Origin: Pontivivens ytuae
GTDB lineage: Bacteria; Pseudomonadota; Alphaproteobacteria; Rhodobacterales; Rhodobacteraceae
Length of the DNA stretch: 64,000 nucleotides
Reading direction: 5' to 3'
Assembly (NCBI RefSeq): GCF_015679265.1
Contig: NZ_CP064942.1
Span: 1,706,001-1,770,000 of the forward strand
The notes below the pieces were generated by a model. That model was given only the letters and a program-made list of their open reading frames with translations, did not search any database and had not been told where the DNA came from. The translations under genes were made by a program, and so were the position numbers. Position 1 is the first letter of the stretch; every line of letters starts with the position of its first letter. Of this stretch, positions 54,398 to 63,900 are shown one piece after another.

Positions 54398-55294
54398 TCA
54401 ACGGGTCGCTTGCGGATTTCGCGGGGGGCGGGACAGGTGCTCCTTGGCGGCGGCGCGGATGGCCTCCGTCACTGGCGCGAGTGCGGTCGTCAGGCGGCGC
54501 GGCCATTGCCAGAAGAGGGGCACGTCGAGGGGTGTTTCCTCGATCAGTTCGACGAGGCGCCCGGCCTCGATGTGGTGGCGGACCAGCGCTTCCGGATTGA
54601 GCCCCCAGCCCACGCCTGCGAGGGCCGCATCGGTGAAGCCGCGGGTGGAGGGCAGCCAGTGCGTGGGCATCGCCGGCTTCGCCCCGGTCGCCGCCTCGGC
54701 CCAGCGGGTCTGGAGCCGATCCTTCGCGTCGTAAGTCAGGGCCGGAGCGCGCGAGAGACCCGCCACGTCGACACCGTTCGGGAACCAGTGTGCCATGAAG
54801 TCGGGGCTCGCCACCGCGCGGTAGCGCAGCGCGCCGAGCGGGCGGATGTCGCAGCCCTGCACGGGCCGTTCGGAGGCTGTGATCGCGCCGGAGACCTCAC
54901 CGCGTAACAGCCGGTCAGCGGTGTGGTCCTGATCGTCGATGATGATGTCGAAGAGTAGCGGCGCGCAGTCGGCCATCACGGGGATGAACCAAGTGATAAG
55001 GCTGTCCGCATTCACCGCGAGCCGCAGCGTCGCCGGGGCTACCTCACCGAAATCGACCCGGAGGCGCTGCTCGAGGAGCCGAACCTCCTCCGCATGGCGG
55101 CGCAGCCGGGCGCCCGCCTCGGTCGCCGTGCAAGGCTGGCCCCGTACGATCAGCGTCGTGCCCATCCGCGCCTCGAGCTGGCGAACCCGCTGGGACACGG
55201 CCGAGGCCGTCAGGCCCAGCGCGTCGGCCGCCCGCTCGAAACTGCCGGTCGCAAGCACCGCCGACACCGCGGAGAGACCGCGGTAGTCGAGCAT
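54398..55294 (-). CDS. LysR-family regulator, ArgP/LysG type
   Basis: The protein has 298 residues. An N-terminal winged helix (MLDYRGLSAVSAVLATGSFE, RAADALGLTASAVSQRVRQL) and LysR effector domain. ArgP/LysG proteins sense lysine or arginine and activate the divergent LysE/ArgO exporter, exactly the arrangement here. ATG 55294 is preferred; the frame extends 9 codons upstream. Confidence 0.92.
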   Translation of the reverse strand: MLDYRGLSAVSAVLATGSFERAADALGLTASAVSQRVRQLEARMGTTLIVRGQPCTATEAGARLRRHAEEVRLLEQRLRVDFGEVAPATLRLAVNADSLITWFIPVMADCAPLLFDIIIDDQDHTADRLLRGEVSGAITASERPVQGCDIRPLGALRYRAVASPDFMAHWFPNGVDVAGLSRAPALTYDAKDRLQTRWAEAATGAKPAMPTHWLPSTRGFTDAALAGVGWGLNPEALVRHHIEAGRLVELIEETPLDVPLFWQWPRRLTTALAPVTEAIRAAAKEHLSRPPRNPQATR

Positions 55295-55383
55295 CCTGAA
55301 TTTCTCTTCATCACTGCGCATATCTTTAATTTCACTTCAAAAGCGCTGCCGTCTAGTCCTGCCGCACCAAAGAGGAGGGGCGC
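55295..55383. promoter_or_regulatory. Divergent argP/lysE promoter region
   Basis: An 89-base AT-richer gap between regulator and exporter. It contains the partial dyad CTTTAATTTCACTTCAAAAG, a candidate LysR (T-N11-A) site. Confidence 0.45.
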
Positions 55384-55986
55384 ATGGACGCGGCATTGTC
55401 GGGATACGGACTGGGGCTTGGGCTGATCCTCGTGATCGGGGCGCAGAACGCCTTCGTGCTGCGGCAGGGGCTGCGGGGGGAGCATGTACTGGCGGTCTGC
55501 TTCACTTGTGCGACGTCGGACGCGATCCTGATCATCGCGGGCATCCTGGGCCTCGGCGCGCTGATTGCGGCGGCCCCGTGGATCGAGCCGGCGTTCCGCT
55601 GGGGCGGGGTGCTCTTCCTGCTCGCATATGGGACGCTGAGCTTCCGGGCGGCCCTGAAGGGTGGCGGGCGGCTCGACCCGGCGCAAGGCGCGGGGCGGCC
55701 GCTGGGGGCGACGCTCGTCACATGCCTCGCGCTGACGTGGCTCAACCCGCATGTCTATCTCGACACGGTGTTCCTGATCGGCTCGGTCTCCACCCAGTTC
55801 GAGGGGGAGCGGCTGGCCTTCGGCGCCGGGGCGGTGGCTGCGTCCTTCTCCTTCTTCTTCGCGCTGGGATTCGGGGCGCGACTGTTACGGCCGCTCTTTG
55901 CCCGGCCGCGCGCCTGGCAGGTGCTCGAGGTTCTGGTCGGCTGCATCATGTGGACCATCGCGGCGCAGCTTGCGTTCGGCGGGTGA
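55384..55986 (+). CDS. LysE/ArgO family amino acid exporter
   Basis: The protein has 200 residues and six membrane segments. The N-terminal GLGLILVIGAQNAFVLRQGL is the LysE-family signature. It exports basic amino acids when internal pools rise. It is controlled by the divergent LysR protein. A 7-bp hairpin follows the stop. Confidence 0.95.
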   Translation: MDAALSGYGLGLGLILVIGAQNAFVLRQGLRGEHVLAVCFTCATSDAILIIAGILGLGALIAAAPWIEPAFRWGGVLFLLAYGTLSFRAALKGGGRLDPAQGAGRPLGATLVTCLALTWLNPHVYLDTVFLIGSVSTQFEGERLAFGAGAVAASFSFFFALGFGARLLRPLFARPRAWQVLEVLVGCIMWTIAAQLAFGG

Positions 55987-55993
55987 GACGATC

Positions 55994-56012
55994 CGCGGGC
56001 TTGCCGCCCGCG
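55994..56012 (+). terminator. Hairpin after lysE
   Basis: CGCGGGC-TTGCC-GCCCGCG, a perfect 7-bp stem 7 bases past the stop, without a U tract. It is possibly a weak or Rho-assisted terminator. Confidence 0.4.
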
Positions 56013-56061
56013 CACCCGCCGCATAGGAAAGGCGCATCACACCAGCCAGGAGAGCTGTGCC

Positions 56062-57051
56062 ATGACCCTGCAGTCGCCCATCGTCACCGTTTTCGGCGGG
56101 TCCGGTTTCGTCGGCCGCTATATCGTGCAGGCGCTGGCACATGCGGGCTATCGGGTGCGGGTCGCGGTGCGCCGCCCGAACGAGGCGACGTTCACCATGA
56201 CCTATGGCACGGTCGGGCAGGTCCAGCCGGTGCAGGCGAATATCCGGGACGATGCCTCGACCCGCGCGGCCATCGCCGGGACGGTCGCCGTGGTGAACTG
56301 CGTCGGCATCCTCTTTCCCGACGGCAAGCAGAAGTTCGACGCTGTGCAGGCGGAGGGCGCGGGCCGCATCGCCCGCATCGTGAAGGAGGAAGGGGTCGAG
56401 CGCCTCGTCCACCTCTCCGCGATCGGCGCGGATGCCGATAGCGACAGCGACTACGCCCGGACCAAGGGCGTTGGCGAGCAGCAGGTGAAAGAGGCGTTTC
56501 CGGGCGCCGTGATCCTGCGCCCGTCCATCGTCTTCGGGCCGGAGGACGAGTTCTTCAACCGCTTCGGCGGGATGGCCAAGGGCGTTCCGATGCTGCCGCT
56601 GGTCGGCGGCAAGACCCGGTTCCAGCCGGTCTATGTCGATGACGTCGCGAAAGCCGCTCTGCTCGCCATCGACGGCAAGGCGGAGCCCGGGATCTATGAG
56701 CTCGGCGGCCCGGATATCGAGACCTTCCGCGAGCTGATGGAGCGTCTCCTGCGCGTGATCCGCCGTCGCCGCGTGCTGATGCCGGTGCCGATGGGGATCG
56801 CGAAGTTGCAGGGCTACGTGCTGAACCTCCTGCCGATCCTGACGCTGGGTGCGGTGCCGAACTCGATCCTCACGCCGGACCAGGTGAAGCTGCTGGCGCG
56901 GGACAACGTGGTCGCCGAAGACGCGCGCGGCTTCGCGGATCTCGGCATCGAGCCGCGTGACATGGACGGCATCCTCGACAGCTACCTCTGGCGCTTCCGC
57001 CCGAACGGGCAGTATTCCGAGATCATCGAGTCCGCGAAGAACCTGCGCTAG
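56062..57051 (+). CDS. Complex I NDUFA9-like NAD(P)H-binding protein
   Basis: The protein has 329 residues. An atypical short-chain dehydrogenase fold with VTVFGGSGFVGRYIVQALAH. It matches the NDUFA9 subunit family, an accessory subunit of respiratory complex I in mitochondria and alphaproteobacteria, which binds NADPH structurally. The DYARTKGVGE segment replaces the catalytic YxxxK. The stop overlaps convergent uppP by 4 bases. Confidence 0.92.
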   Translation: MTLQSPIVTVFGGSGFVGRYIVQALAHAGYRVRVAVRRPNEATFTMTYGTVGQVQPVQANIRDDASTRAAIAGTVAVVNCVGILFPDGKQKFDAVQAEGAGRIARIVKEEGVERLVHLSAIGADADSDSDYARTKGVGEQQVKEAFPGAVILRPSIVFGPEDEFFNRFGGMAKGVPMLPLVGGKTRFQPVYVDDVAKAALLAIDGKAEPGIYELGGPDIETFRELMERLLRVIRRRRVLMPVPMGIAKLQGYVLNLLPILTLGAVPNSILTPDQVKLLARDNVVAEDARGFADLGIEPRDMDGILDSYLWRFRPNGQYSEIIESAKNLR

Positions 57052-57848
57052 GTGTAGGCGATCCCCAGCAGGATCAGTCCCAGTATGACGCGGTAGATGA
57101 CGTAGGGCGTGTAGCTGACGCGCTCTAGGAACTTCATCATCAGCGCGACCGCGATCAGGGCAGAGATGCAGGCGAGGAACGCCGCGATCGCCGCGTCGCG
57201 CCAGACCTGCGCATTGCCGGGCGGAATATCGAGCGCGATGACCACGCCCGACGCGATGATGACCGGGATCGACATGAGCATCGCGACCCGCGCCGCCTCC
57301 TTCCGCTCGTAGCCCAGAAGGCGCGCTCCGGTGATCGTGATGCCCGAGCGGGAGGTGCCTGGGATCAGTGCCAGCGCCTGCCAGAGGCCCATTATGACGG
57401 CGTGGCGCAGGGTCCACTGCTCCGCCGTACGCTCCTCCACCCCGACCTGATCGGCCCAGTAGAGCACGACGCCGAAGATCAGCATCGTCCATCCGATGAC
57501 GGTAATTGAGCGCATGGCGTCGTTGAGGTCGGTAACCGCGAGGAACAGGCCGAAGACCACCGCCGGGATCGTTGCGATGATCAGCGCGAGCGCGAGATGC
57601 GCGCCGGGGGCCGAGAGACGGCCCGTCAGCAGGGAGAGGCCGCCGCGAAACGCGATGGCCACATCCTTCCAGAAATAGAGGATGACGGCCACCAGCGTGC
57701 CGACATGCACCGCGACATCCAAGGTGACGCCCTGATCCTCGTTCCCCGTCAGCGCGGGGAGGAGAATGAGGTGTCCGGAGGAGGAAATCGGCAAGAATTC
57801 GGTAATGCCCTGAATCAGGGCCAGGATCGCGAGATCCAGCAATGGCAT
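57048..57848 (-). CDS. uppP: Undecaprenyl-diphosphatase
   Basis: The protein has 266 residues and about eight membrane helices. Both catalytic motifs are intact: LIQGITEFLPISSSGHLIL near the N-terminus and LIPGTSRSGITITGARLLGY. It recycles the undecaprenyl carrier for peptidoglycan synthesis and is also called BacA. ATG 57848 places the first motif correctly, with GGGGAC upstream. Confidence 0.96.
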   Translation of the reverse strand: MPLLDLAILALIQGITEFLPISSSGHLILLPALTGNEDQGVTLDVAVHVGTLVAVILYFWKDVAIAFRGGLSLLTGRLSAPGAHLALALIIATIPAVVFGLFLAVTDLNDAMRSITVIGWTMLIFGVVLYWADQVGVEERTAEQWTLRHAVIMGLWQALALIPGTSRSGITITGARLLGYERKEAARVAMLMSIPVIIASGVVIALDIPPGNAQVWRDAAIAAFLACISALIAVALMMKFLERVSYTPYVIYRVILGLILLGIAYT

Positions 57849-58163
57849 TGGAAGGTCCCCGTGGGTTCGAATCGAACGTCGCGCTAAGCTACTCCACCAT
57901 AAGGCGAGTTCAAATGCCGGCGATAAGTCCGGATCGGTCCTATTTTGCCGCCCTCTGCGACGAAAAAACCGCCAGAGCTGCCGATTTCTCCGATTTAGGT
58001 CAGTATATTTGACTTTATTGCCGCCCGCGGCTCTTGTATGAGGTGCGCAAGCTGCGGTGATGCCGTGGACTCTTGCCAAGAGCGCGGCGGGTCGGACAAG
58101 CCCAGCGGCGCCGGTCGTGTCGAAGGCTGATGCCTAGCACGACAGTACTAGGGGAAAAAGATT
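57849..58163. other. Divergent intergenic region between uppP and gltD
   Basis: About 315 bases without a supportable gene. Contains TTGACT at 58010-58015, which could be a gltD -35 element, with a weak -10 at a 19-base spacing, and a short dyad CCTAG ... CTAGG just before the start. A stretch near 57855-57905 has tRNA-like words but on opposite strands and does not fold. No NtrC site was recognised. Confidence 0.45.
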
Positions 58164-59600
58164 ATGGCGAAGCAAACGATGCTGAAATTCACCGACGTGC
58201 CGCGGCTGATGCCGGAGAAGCGCGCGGCGGACGACCGCACCGAGGACTTCGACGAGATCTACCGCGAGTATGCCGAGGCGAAGGCCGCCGAGCAGGCCTC
58301 GCGCTGCTCCCAATGCGGCGTGCCCTTCTGCCAGTCGCACTGCCCGCTGCACAACAACATCCCCGACTGGCTGAAGCTGACGGCGGAGGGCCGCCTGCAG
58401 GAGGCCTACGAGATCAGTCAGGCCACCAACACTTTCCCCGAGATCTGCGGCCGCATCTGCCCGCAGGATCGGCTCTGCGAAGGCAACTGCGTCATCGAGC
58501 AGTCGGGCCACGGCACGGTGACCATCGGGTCGGTCGAGAAGTACATCACCGACACCGCGTGGGAGAACGGCTGGGTGAAACCGATCCAGCCCGCGCAGGA
58601 GCGGTCGGAGAGCGTGGGCATCATCGGTGCCGGTCCGGGGGGCCTCGCGGCGGCCGACATGCTGCGCCGCGCCGGTGTGCAGGTCACGGTCTATGACCGC
58701 TACGACCGCGCAGGCGGGCTGATGGTCTACGGCATCCCCGGCTTCAAGCTGGAAAAGCACGTGACCGAGCGGCGGAACCGGCAGCTCGAAGAGGGCGGCG
58801 TGGAGTTCGTGCTCAACTGCAATGTGGGCGAGGACATCTCCTTCCAGGATATACGGGCGAAGCACGATGCGGTGCTGATCGCGACCGGCGTCTACAAGAG
58901 CCGCGATCTGGGCGGGCCGGGTGCCGGGCTCGACGGGATCGTGCGCGCGATCGACTACCTGACCGCCTCCAACAAGGTGGGCTTCGGCGACACGGTGCCC
59001 GAGTTCGAGAGCGGCGAGCTGAACGCCGAGGGTCGCAACGTGGTCGTCATCGGCGGCGGCGATACCACGATGGACTGCGTGCGCACGGCGATCCGGCAGG
59101 GTGCGAAGAGCGTGAAATGCCTCTACCGCCGCGACCGCGCGAACATGCCCGGCTCCGCCCGCGAGGTGGAGAACGCGATCGAGGAGGGCGTGGAGTTCGT
59201 CTGGCTCTCCGCTCCCACCGCCTTCCACGGCGAGGGGTCGGTGAACGGCGTCCAGGTGCAGAAGATGCGCCTCGGCGCGCCCGACGCGACCGGCCGGCAA
59301 GCGCCCGAGCCCATCGAGGGCGGCGACTATGTCGAGGAGGCGGATCTGGTCATCAAGGCGCTCGGCTTCGAGCCGGAGGATCTGCCCGCGCTCTGGAACG
59401 AGCCGGCGCTGGAGGTCACGCGCTGGGGCACGGTGAAGGCCGACTTCCGCACGCACGAGACCCCGATGGACGGCGTCTATGCGGTGGGCGACATCGTGCG
59501 CGGCGCCTCGCTGGTCGTCTGGGCGATCCGCGACGGGCGTGAGGCGGCGGAGGCCATGCTGGCCCGCTTCAACGCCGCCGCTGCCGTGGCTGCCGAGTAA
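58164..59600 (+). CDS. gltD: Glutamate synthase small subunit
   Basis: The protein has 478 residues. It carries electrons from NADPH to the large subunit for glutamate formation from glutamine and 2-oxoglutarate. N-terminal Fe-S cysteines (RCSQCGVPFCQSHCPLHNNI), FAD motif IGAGPGGLAAADMLRRAG and NADPH motif VIGGGDTTMDCVRTAI are intact, with a final AVGDIVRGASLVVWAI. The large subunit follows after two inserted genes. Confidence 0.97.
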   Translation: MAKQTMLKFTDVPRLMPEKRAADDRTEDFDEIYREYAEAKAAEQASRCSQCGVPFCQSHCPLHNNIPDWLKLTAEGRLQEAYEISQATNTFPEICGRICPQDRLCEGNCVIEQSGHGTVTIGSVEKYITDTAWENGWVKPIQPAQERSESVGIIGAGPGGLAAADMLRRAGVQVTVYDRYDRAGGLMVYGIPGFKLEKHVTERRNRQLEEGGVEFVLNCNVGEDISFQDIRAKHDAVLIATGVYKSRDLGGPGAGLDGIVRAIDYLTASNKVGFGDTVPEFESGELNAEGRNVVVIGGGDTTMDCVRTAIRQGAKSVKCLYRRDRANMPGSAREVENAIEEGVEFVWLSAPTAFHGEGSVNGVQVQKMRLGAPDATGRQAPEPIEGGDYVEEADLVIKALGFEPEDLPALWNEPALEVTRWGTVKADFRTHETPMDGVYAVGDIVRGASLVVWAIRDGREAAEAMLARFNAAAAVAAE

Positions 59601-59642
59601 GAAATTCTGAACCGAACGGAGGGGGAGACAGCGGAAAACCGG

Positions 59643-59670
59643 CGTATGATTTGCGTATGACAAACGTATG
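59643..59670. promoter_or_regulatory. Three CGTATG iterons at 11-bp spacing downstream of gltD
   Basis: CGTATG occurs at 59643, 59654 and 59665, exactly one helical turn apart, within a 56-base interval flanked by GGGGGAG (59621-59627) and CTCCCCC (59684-59690). It matches 20 of 24 positions of the array downstream of nrdJ (2177-2200). It lies 87 bases before the next gene and is a candidate internal regulatory site of the glt cluster. Confidence 0.5.
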
Positions 59671-59757
59671 CCACGCAGGCCGCCTCCCCCACCGTCACCG
59701 AGATCATACAGGACAGCGGCGCTGACGCTGTTTTCTTAACCGGATCGAAAGGACCCG

Positions 59758-60489
59758 ATGGAACCCGAGCTGCGCGAAATGTCCGATACGCTGGCGGTGC
59801 GCTACGTGCCCGGCGCCGGCGCGCGGCTCGTGCTGTCGTTCCGCGGCATCGGGGCGCACGACGGCGAGGGCCGAGCGGAGGAGTTCTGGGGCACCGTTTC
59901 GCAAGGCGGGCGCAACCACATGCTCTTCATCGCCGACCGCACCAACGGCTGGTACAACACCCGCGGGATGATGCGCCGGATCGAGGCACATATCCGGGCG
60001 GTGCTGGACGCGGTCGCGCCGCGGCAGGTCTTCGCCATCGGCAATTCCATGGGCGCCTACGGGGCCTGCGTCTTTTCCAGCCGGTTCGACATGGACGGGG
60101 TGATCGCGATCTGCCCTCAGGCGACGCTCGATCAACGGCTGGTCGAGGACCGGCGGTGGGCGCGCTATGCCCGCCCCGTGCGGACCTTCCGCGCGCCGCA
60201 CCTCGCCGACTGCATCCGTCCGGCCACCCGCTACACGATCCTGCAGGGTGCGCGCGGGCTGGAGCGGCGGCAGGCCGAGGCGATCCCGCTGGCGGCGAAT
60301 GTGCGCCACTTCCTGTTTCCCGGCGCCTTCCATGCGCTGGCCGAGGGGCTGAAGGCGAAGGGGCAACTCCGCCCAATCGTCACCGCCCTGCTCGACGGCG
60401 AGAACATCCATGCCGAGCGCCTGATCGTGGAGGCTGGCGGTCGCCTGCGCCGCGCGCGGTCGCAGCCTACGCTGGAGGCCGCAGAATGA
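59758..60489 (+). CDS. Alpha/beta-hydrolase-like protein inserted in the glt cluster
   Basis: The protein has 243 residues. A nucleophile elbow GNSMGAYGA with Ser97 and a later Asp and His (GAFHALAEG) suggest an alpha/beta-hydrolase fold, possibly an esterase. There is no signal peptide. AAGGA precedes ATG. It overlaps the GFA gene by ATGA. The substrate is unknown. Confidence 0.75.
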   Translation: MEPELREMSDTLAVRYVPGAGARLVLSFRGIGAHDGEGRAEEFWGTVSQGGRNHMLFIADRTNGWYNTRGMMRRIEAHIRAVLDAVAPRQVFAIGNSMGAYGACVFSSRFDMDGVIAICPQATLDQRLVEDRRWARYARPVRTFRAPHLADCIRPATRYTILQGARGLERRQAEAIPLAANVRHFLFPGAFHALAEGLKAKGQLRPIVTALLDGENIHAERLIVEAGGRLRRARSQPTLEAAE

Positions 60490-60902
60490 TGGTGGGGCAG
60501 TGCCTTTGTGGAGAGATCCGGATCAGTGTGCGCGCCCATGCGGACGCCGTCTCCGCCTGCCATTGCTCGCTCTGCCGGACGTGGTCGGGCACGATCTGGA
60601 TGGGGCTGGAGGCCGCGCCCGACGCCGTGACGGTGGAGGGAACGCCGCGTTCCTACCGCTCCTCCAGCTTTGCCGAGCGGGCGTTCTGCCCGACCTGCGG
60701 CACGCAACTGTGGCTCCGCGACGATGACGGGCCTTACGAGCTGATGCCGGGGCTTTTCCCCGGCTCGAAAAGCATTCCGCTGACCCGCGAGGTCTATGCC
60801 GACCGGACCTTCGCCTGGGCCGCCCTCGCCGGGGAGCACACGCGCGTCAGCGCCACCGAATACGAACGCAAGTATCCCTTCGTGGAAGGAGACCAGCCAT
60901 GA
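60486..60902 (+). CDS. GFA family (glutathione-dependent formaldehyde-activating-like) protein
   Basis: The protein has 138 residues. The Gfa/CENP-V zinc fold: CLCGEI, CHCSLC and FCPTCG supply the cysteine ligands (C6, C8, C25, C27, C30 and the later pair). True formaldehyde activity is doubtful for most family members. It overlaps both the upstream hydrolase gene and gltB by ATGA, so translation is coupled through the three genes. Confidence 0.9.
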   Translation: MMVGQCLCGEIRISVRAHADAVSACHCSLCRTWSGTIWMGLEAAPDAVTVEGTPRSYRSSSFAERAFCPTCGTQLWLRDDDGPYELMPGLFPGSKSIPLTREVYADRTFAWAALAGEHTRVSATEYERKYPFVEGDQP

Positions 60903-63900
60903 CCAAGTATGACGACGCCTGGGTGAAGGGCTATGAGGCGCAGGCCGCGCATCTGGCCGAGCACGGCATGTACCTGCCTGAAGAGGAGAAGGCGAATTGC
61001 GGTGTGGGGCTCGTGGTCTCCATCGACGGGCGGCGCTCGCGCAAGGTCGTGCAGAACGGCATCGATGCGCTCAAGGCGATCTGGCACCGGGGCGCTGTGG
61101 ACGCGGACGGCAAGACGGGCGACGGCGCGGGCATCCATGTGCAGATCCCCGTCCCCTTCTTCCAGGATCAGATCGAGCGGACGGGTCACACCCATCAGGG
61201 TGAGCTGATCGCGGTCGGCCAGGTCTTCCTGCCCCGCACCGATTTCGGCGCGCAGGAGACCTGCCGCACGATCGTGGAGACCGAAGTGCTCCGCATGGGT
61301 TACACGATCTATGGCTGGCGGCACGTGCCGGTGGACATCTCGGTGCTCGGCGACAAGGCGAACGCGACGCGGCCGGAGATCGAGCAGATCCTGATCTCGA
61401 ACGCGAAGGGCGTGGATGAGGAGGAGTTCGAGCGCGAGCTCTACGTCATCCGGCGCCGGATCGAGAAGGCGGCGCTGGCGGCACAGGTGCCGCAGCTCTA
61501 CATCTGCTCGCTGTCCTGCCGCTCGATCATCTACAAGGGGATGATGCTGGCCGAGCAGGTGGCGGAGTTCTATCCCGACCTCAAGGACGAGCGGTTCGAG
61601 AGCGCGTTCGCGATCTATCACCAGCGCTATTCGACCAACACCTTCCCGCAGTGGTGGCTGGCGCAGCCGTTCCGGATGCTGGCCCATAATGGCGAGATCA
61701 ACACGCTGAAGGGCAACCTGAACTGGCTGAAGAGCCACGAGATCCGGATGGCGTCGAGCTATTTCGGGGAGCTGGCCGAGGACATCAAGCCGATCGTGGC
61801 GAACGGGGCTTCGGACTCCGCCGCCCTCGATTCCGTGTTCGAGGTGCTGGTCCGTGCGGGCCGCAACGCGCCGATGGCCAAGACCATGCTGGTACCCGAG
61901 GCGTGGTCGAAGACGGCCACCAAGATGCCGCAGGAATGGGAGGACATGTACTCCTACTCCAACTCCGTCATGGAGCCGTGGGACGGTCCTGCCGCTCTGG
62001 CGATGACGGACGGGCGGTGGGTCTGTGCCGGGCTCGACCGGAACGGGCTGCGGCCCATGCGCTATGTGGTGACCGGCGACGGGATGGTGATCGCGGGCTC
62101 CGAGGTGGGCATGGTCCCGACCGACGAGATGAGCGTGGTGGAGAAGGGCGCGCTGGGGCCGGGCCAGATGCTGGCCGTGGACATGCAGCGCGGCGCACTG
62201 TTCCACGATGCGGAGATCAAGGACGAGCTGGCGACCTCACAGCCCTTCGGCGAGTGGGTCGGGCGGATCACCGACCTCGCCGACGTCACCGACGTGACGG
62301 GCGAGACGACGGTTCTGGAGGGCGAGGCCCTGCGCAAGCGCCAGATCTCCGCCGGGTACGACATCGAGATCCTCGAGCAGATCCTGCACCCGATGGTGGA
62401 GGACGCGAAGGAGGCGATCGGCTCCATGGGCGATGACACGCCCCAGGCGGTGCTGAGCGAGAAGTACCGGCCGCTCAGCCACTACTTCCGCCAGAACTTC
62501 AGCCAGGTGACGAACCCGCCGATCGACTCCTTGCGCGAGCATCGGGTGATGAGCCTCAAGACGCGGTTCGGCAACCTCAAGAACGTGCTGGACGAGACCG
62601 GCGCGCAGACGGAGATCCTGACCCTCGACAGCCCGGTGGTGACGAACGCCCGCTGGGCCAAGATGCTCGACTATTTCGGCGACAGTGCCGCGGTGATCGA
62701 CTGCACCTTCTCTGGCGACGAGATGCGCCCGGCGCTGGAGCGGGTGCGGGCGGAGGCCGAGCAGGCGGTGCGCGCAGGTGCGAACCACGTCATCCTGACC
62801 GACGAGCATGTCGGGCCGGATCGCGTGGGCCTGCCGATGATCCTCGCCACCTCTGCCGTGCATTCGTGGCTGACCGGCAAGGGGCTGCGGACCTTCTGCT
62901 CGATCAACGTGCGCTCGGCCGAGTGTGTGGACCCGCATTACTTCGCCGTGCTGATCGGTGCAGGTGCGACCACGGTCAATGCGTGGCTCGCGCAGGACTC
63001 CATTGCCGACCGGATTGACCGCGGCCTGCTCGACGGCCCGCTCTCGGTCGCGATGGACAAGTTCGCGGAGGCCGTGAACCAGGGCCTGTTGAAGATCATG
63101 TCGAAGATGGGGATCAGCGTCATCTCCTCCTATCGCGGCGGTTTGAACTTCGAGGCCGTGGGCCTCAGCCGCGCGATGGTCAACGAGTTCTTCCCCGGCA
63201 TGCCCTCCCGCATCTCGGGCATCGGGATCAGCGGCGTGCAGGCCGCGGCGAAGGCCGTGCATGCGCGCGCCTATGCCAGCGGCACCGACGTGCTGCCGGT
63301 CGGCGGCTTCTACAAGGCGCGCCGCTCGGGTGAGAGCCACGCGTGGGAAGCGCAGCTCATGCACATGATGCAGGCGGCCTGCGACCGGGGCAGCTACAAG
63401 ATCTGGCAGGAGTATTCGCGCGGCATGCAGGCGCGGGCGCCGATCCACCTGCGCGACCTTCTGGGCTTCAAGCCCGACCGCAAGCCGATCCCGGTGGATG
63501 AGGTGGAATCCATCACCTCGATCCGCAAGCGGTTCGTGACGCCGGGCATGTCGCTGGGCGCACTCTCCCCCGAGGCGCACAAGACGCTCAACGTCGCGAT
63601 GAACCGGATCGGCGCAAAGTCGGACAGCGGTGAGGGCGGGGAGGATCCGAAGCACTTCCACCCCGAGCCCAACGGCGACAACCCGTCGGCGAAGATCAAG
63701 CAGGTCGCGTCGGGGCGCTTCGGCGTGACGGCGGAATACCTCAACAACTGCCAGGAACTGGAGATCAAGGTCGCCCAGGGTGCGAAGCCCGGCGAGGGCG
63801 GACAGCTGCCCGGCTTCAAGGTGACGGAGATGATCGCAAAGCTGCGGCACTCGACGCCGGGGGTGACCCTGATCTCCCCGCCGCCGCACCACGACATCTA

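Noticed and set aside
57855..57905. tRNA-like words (GGGTTCGAATC on plus, GGAGTAGCTTAG on minus) between uppP and gltD
   Set aside because: The T-arm-like and D-arm-like words are on opposite strands and no acceptor or anticodon stem can be formed, so it is neither a tRNA nor a clear remnant.
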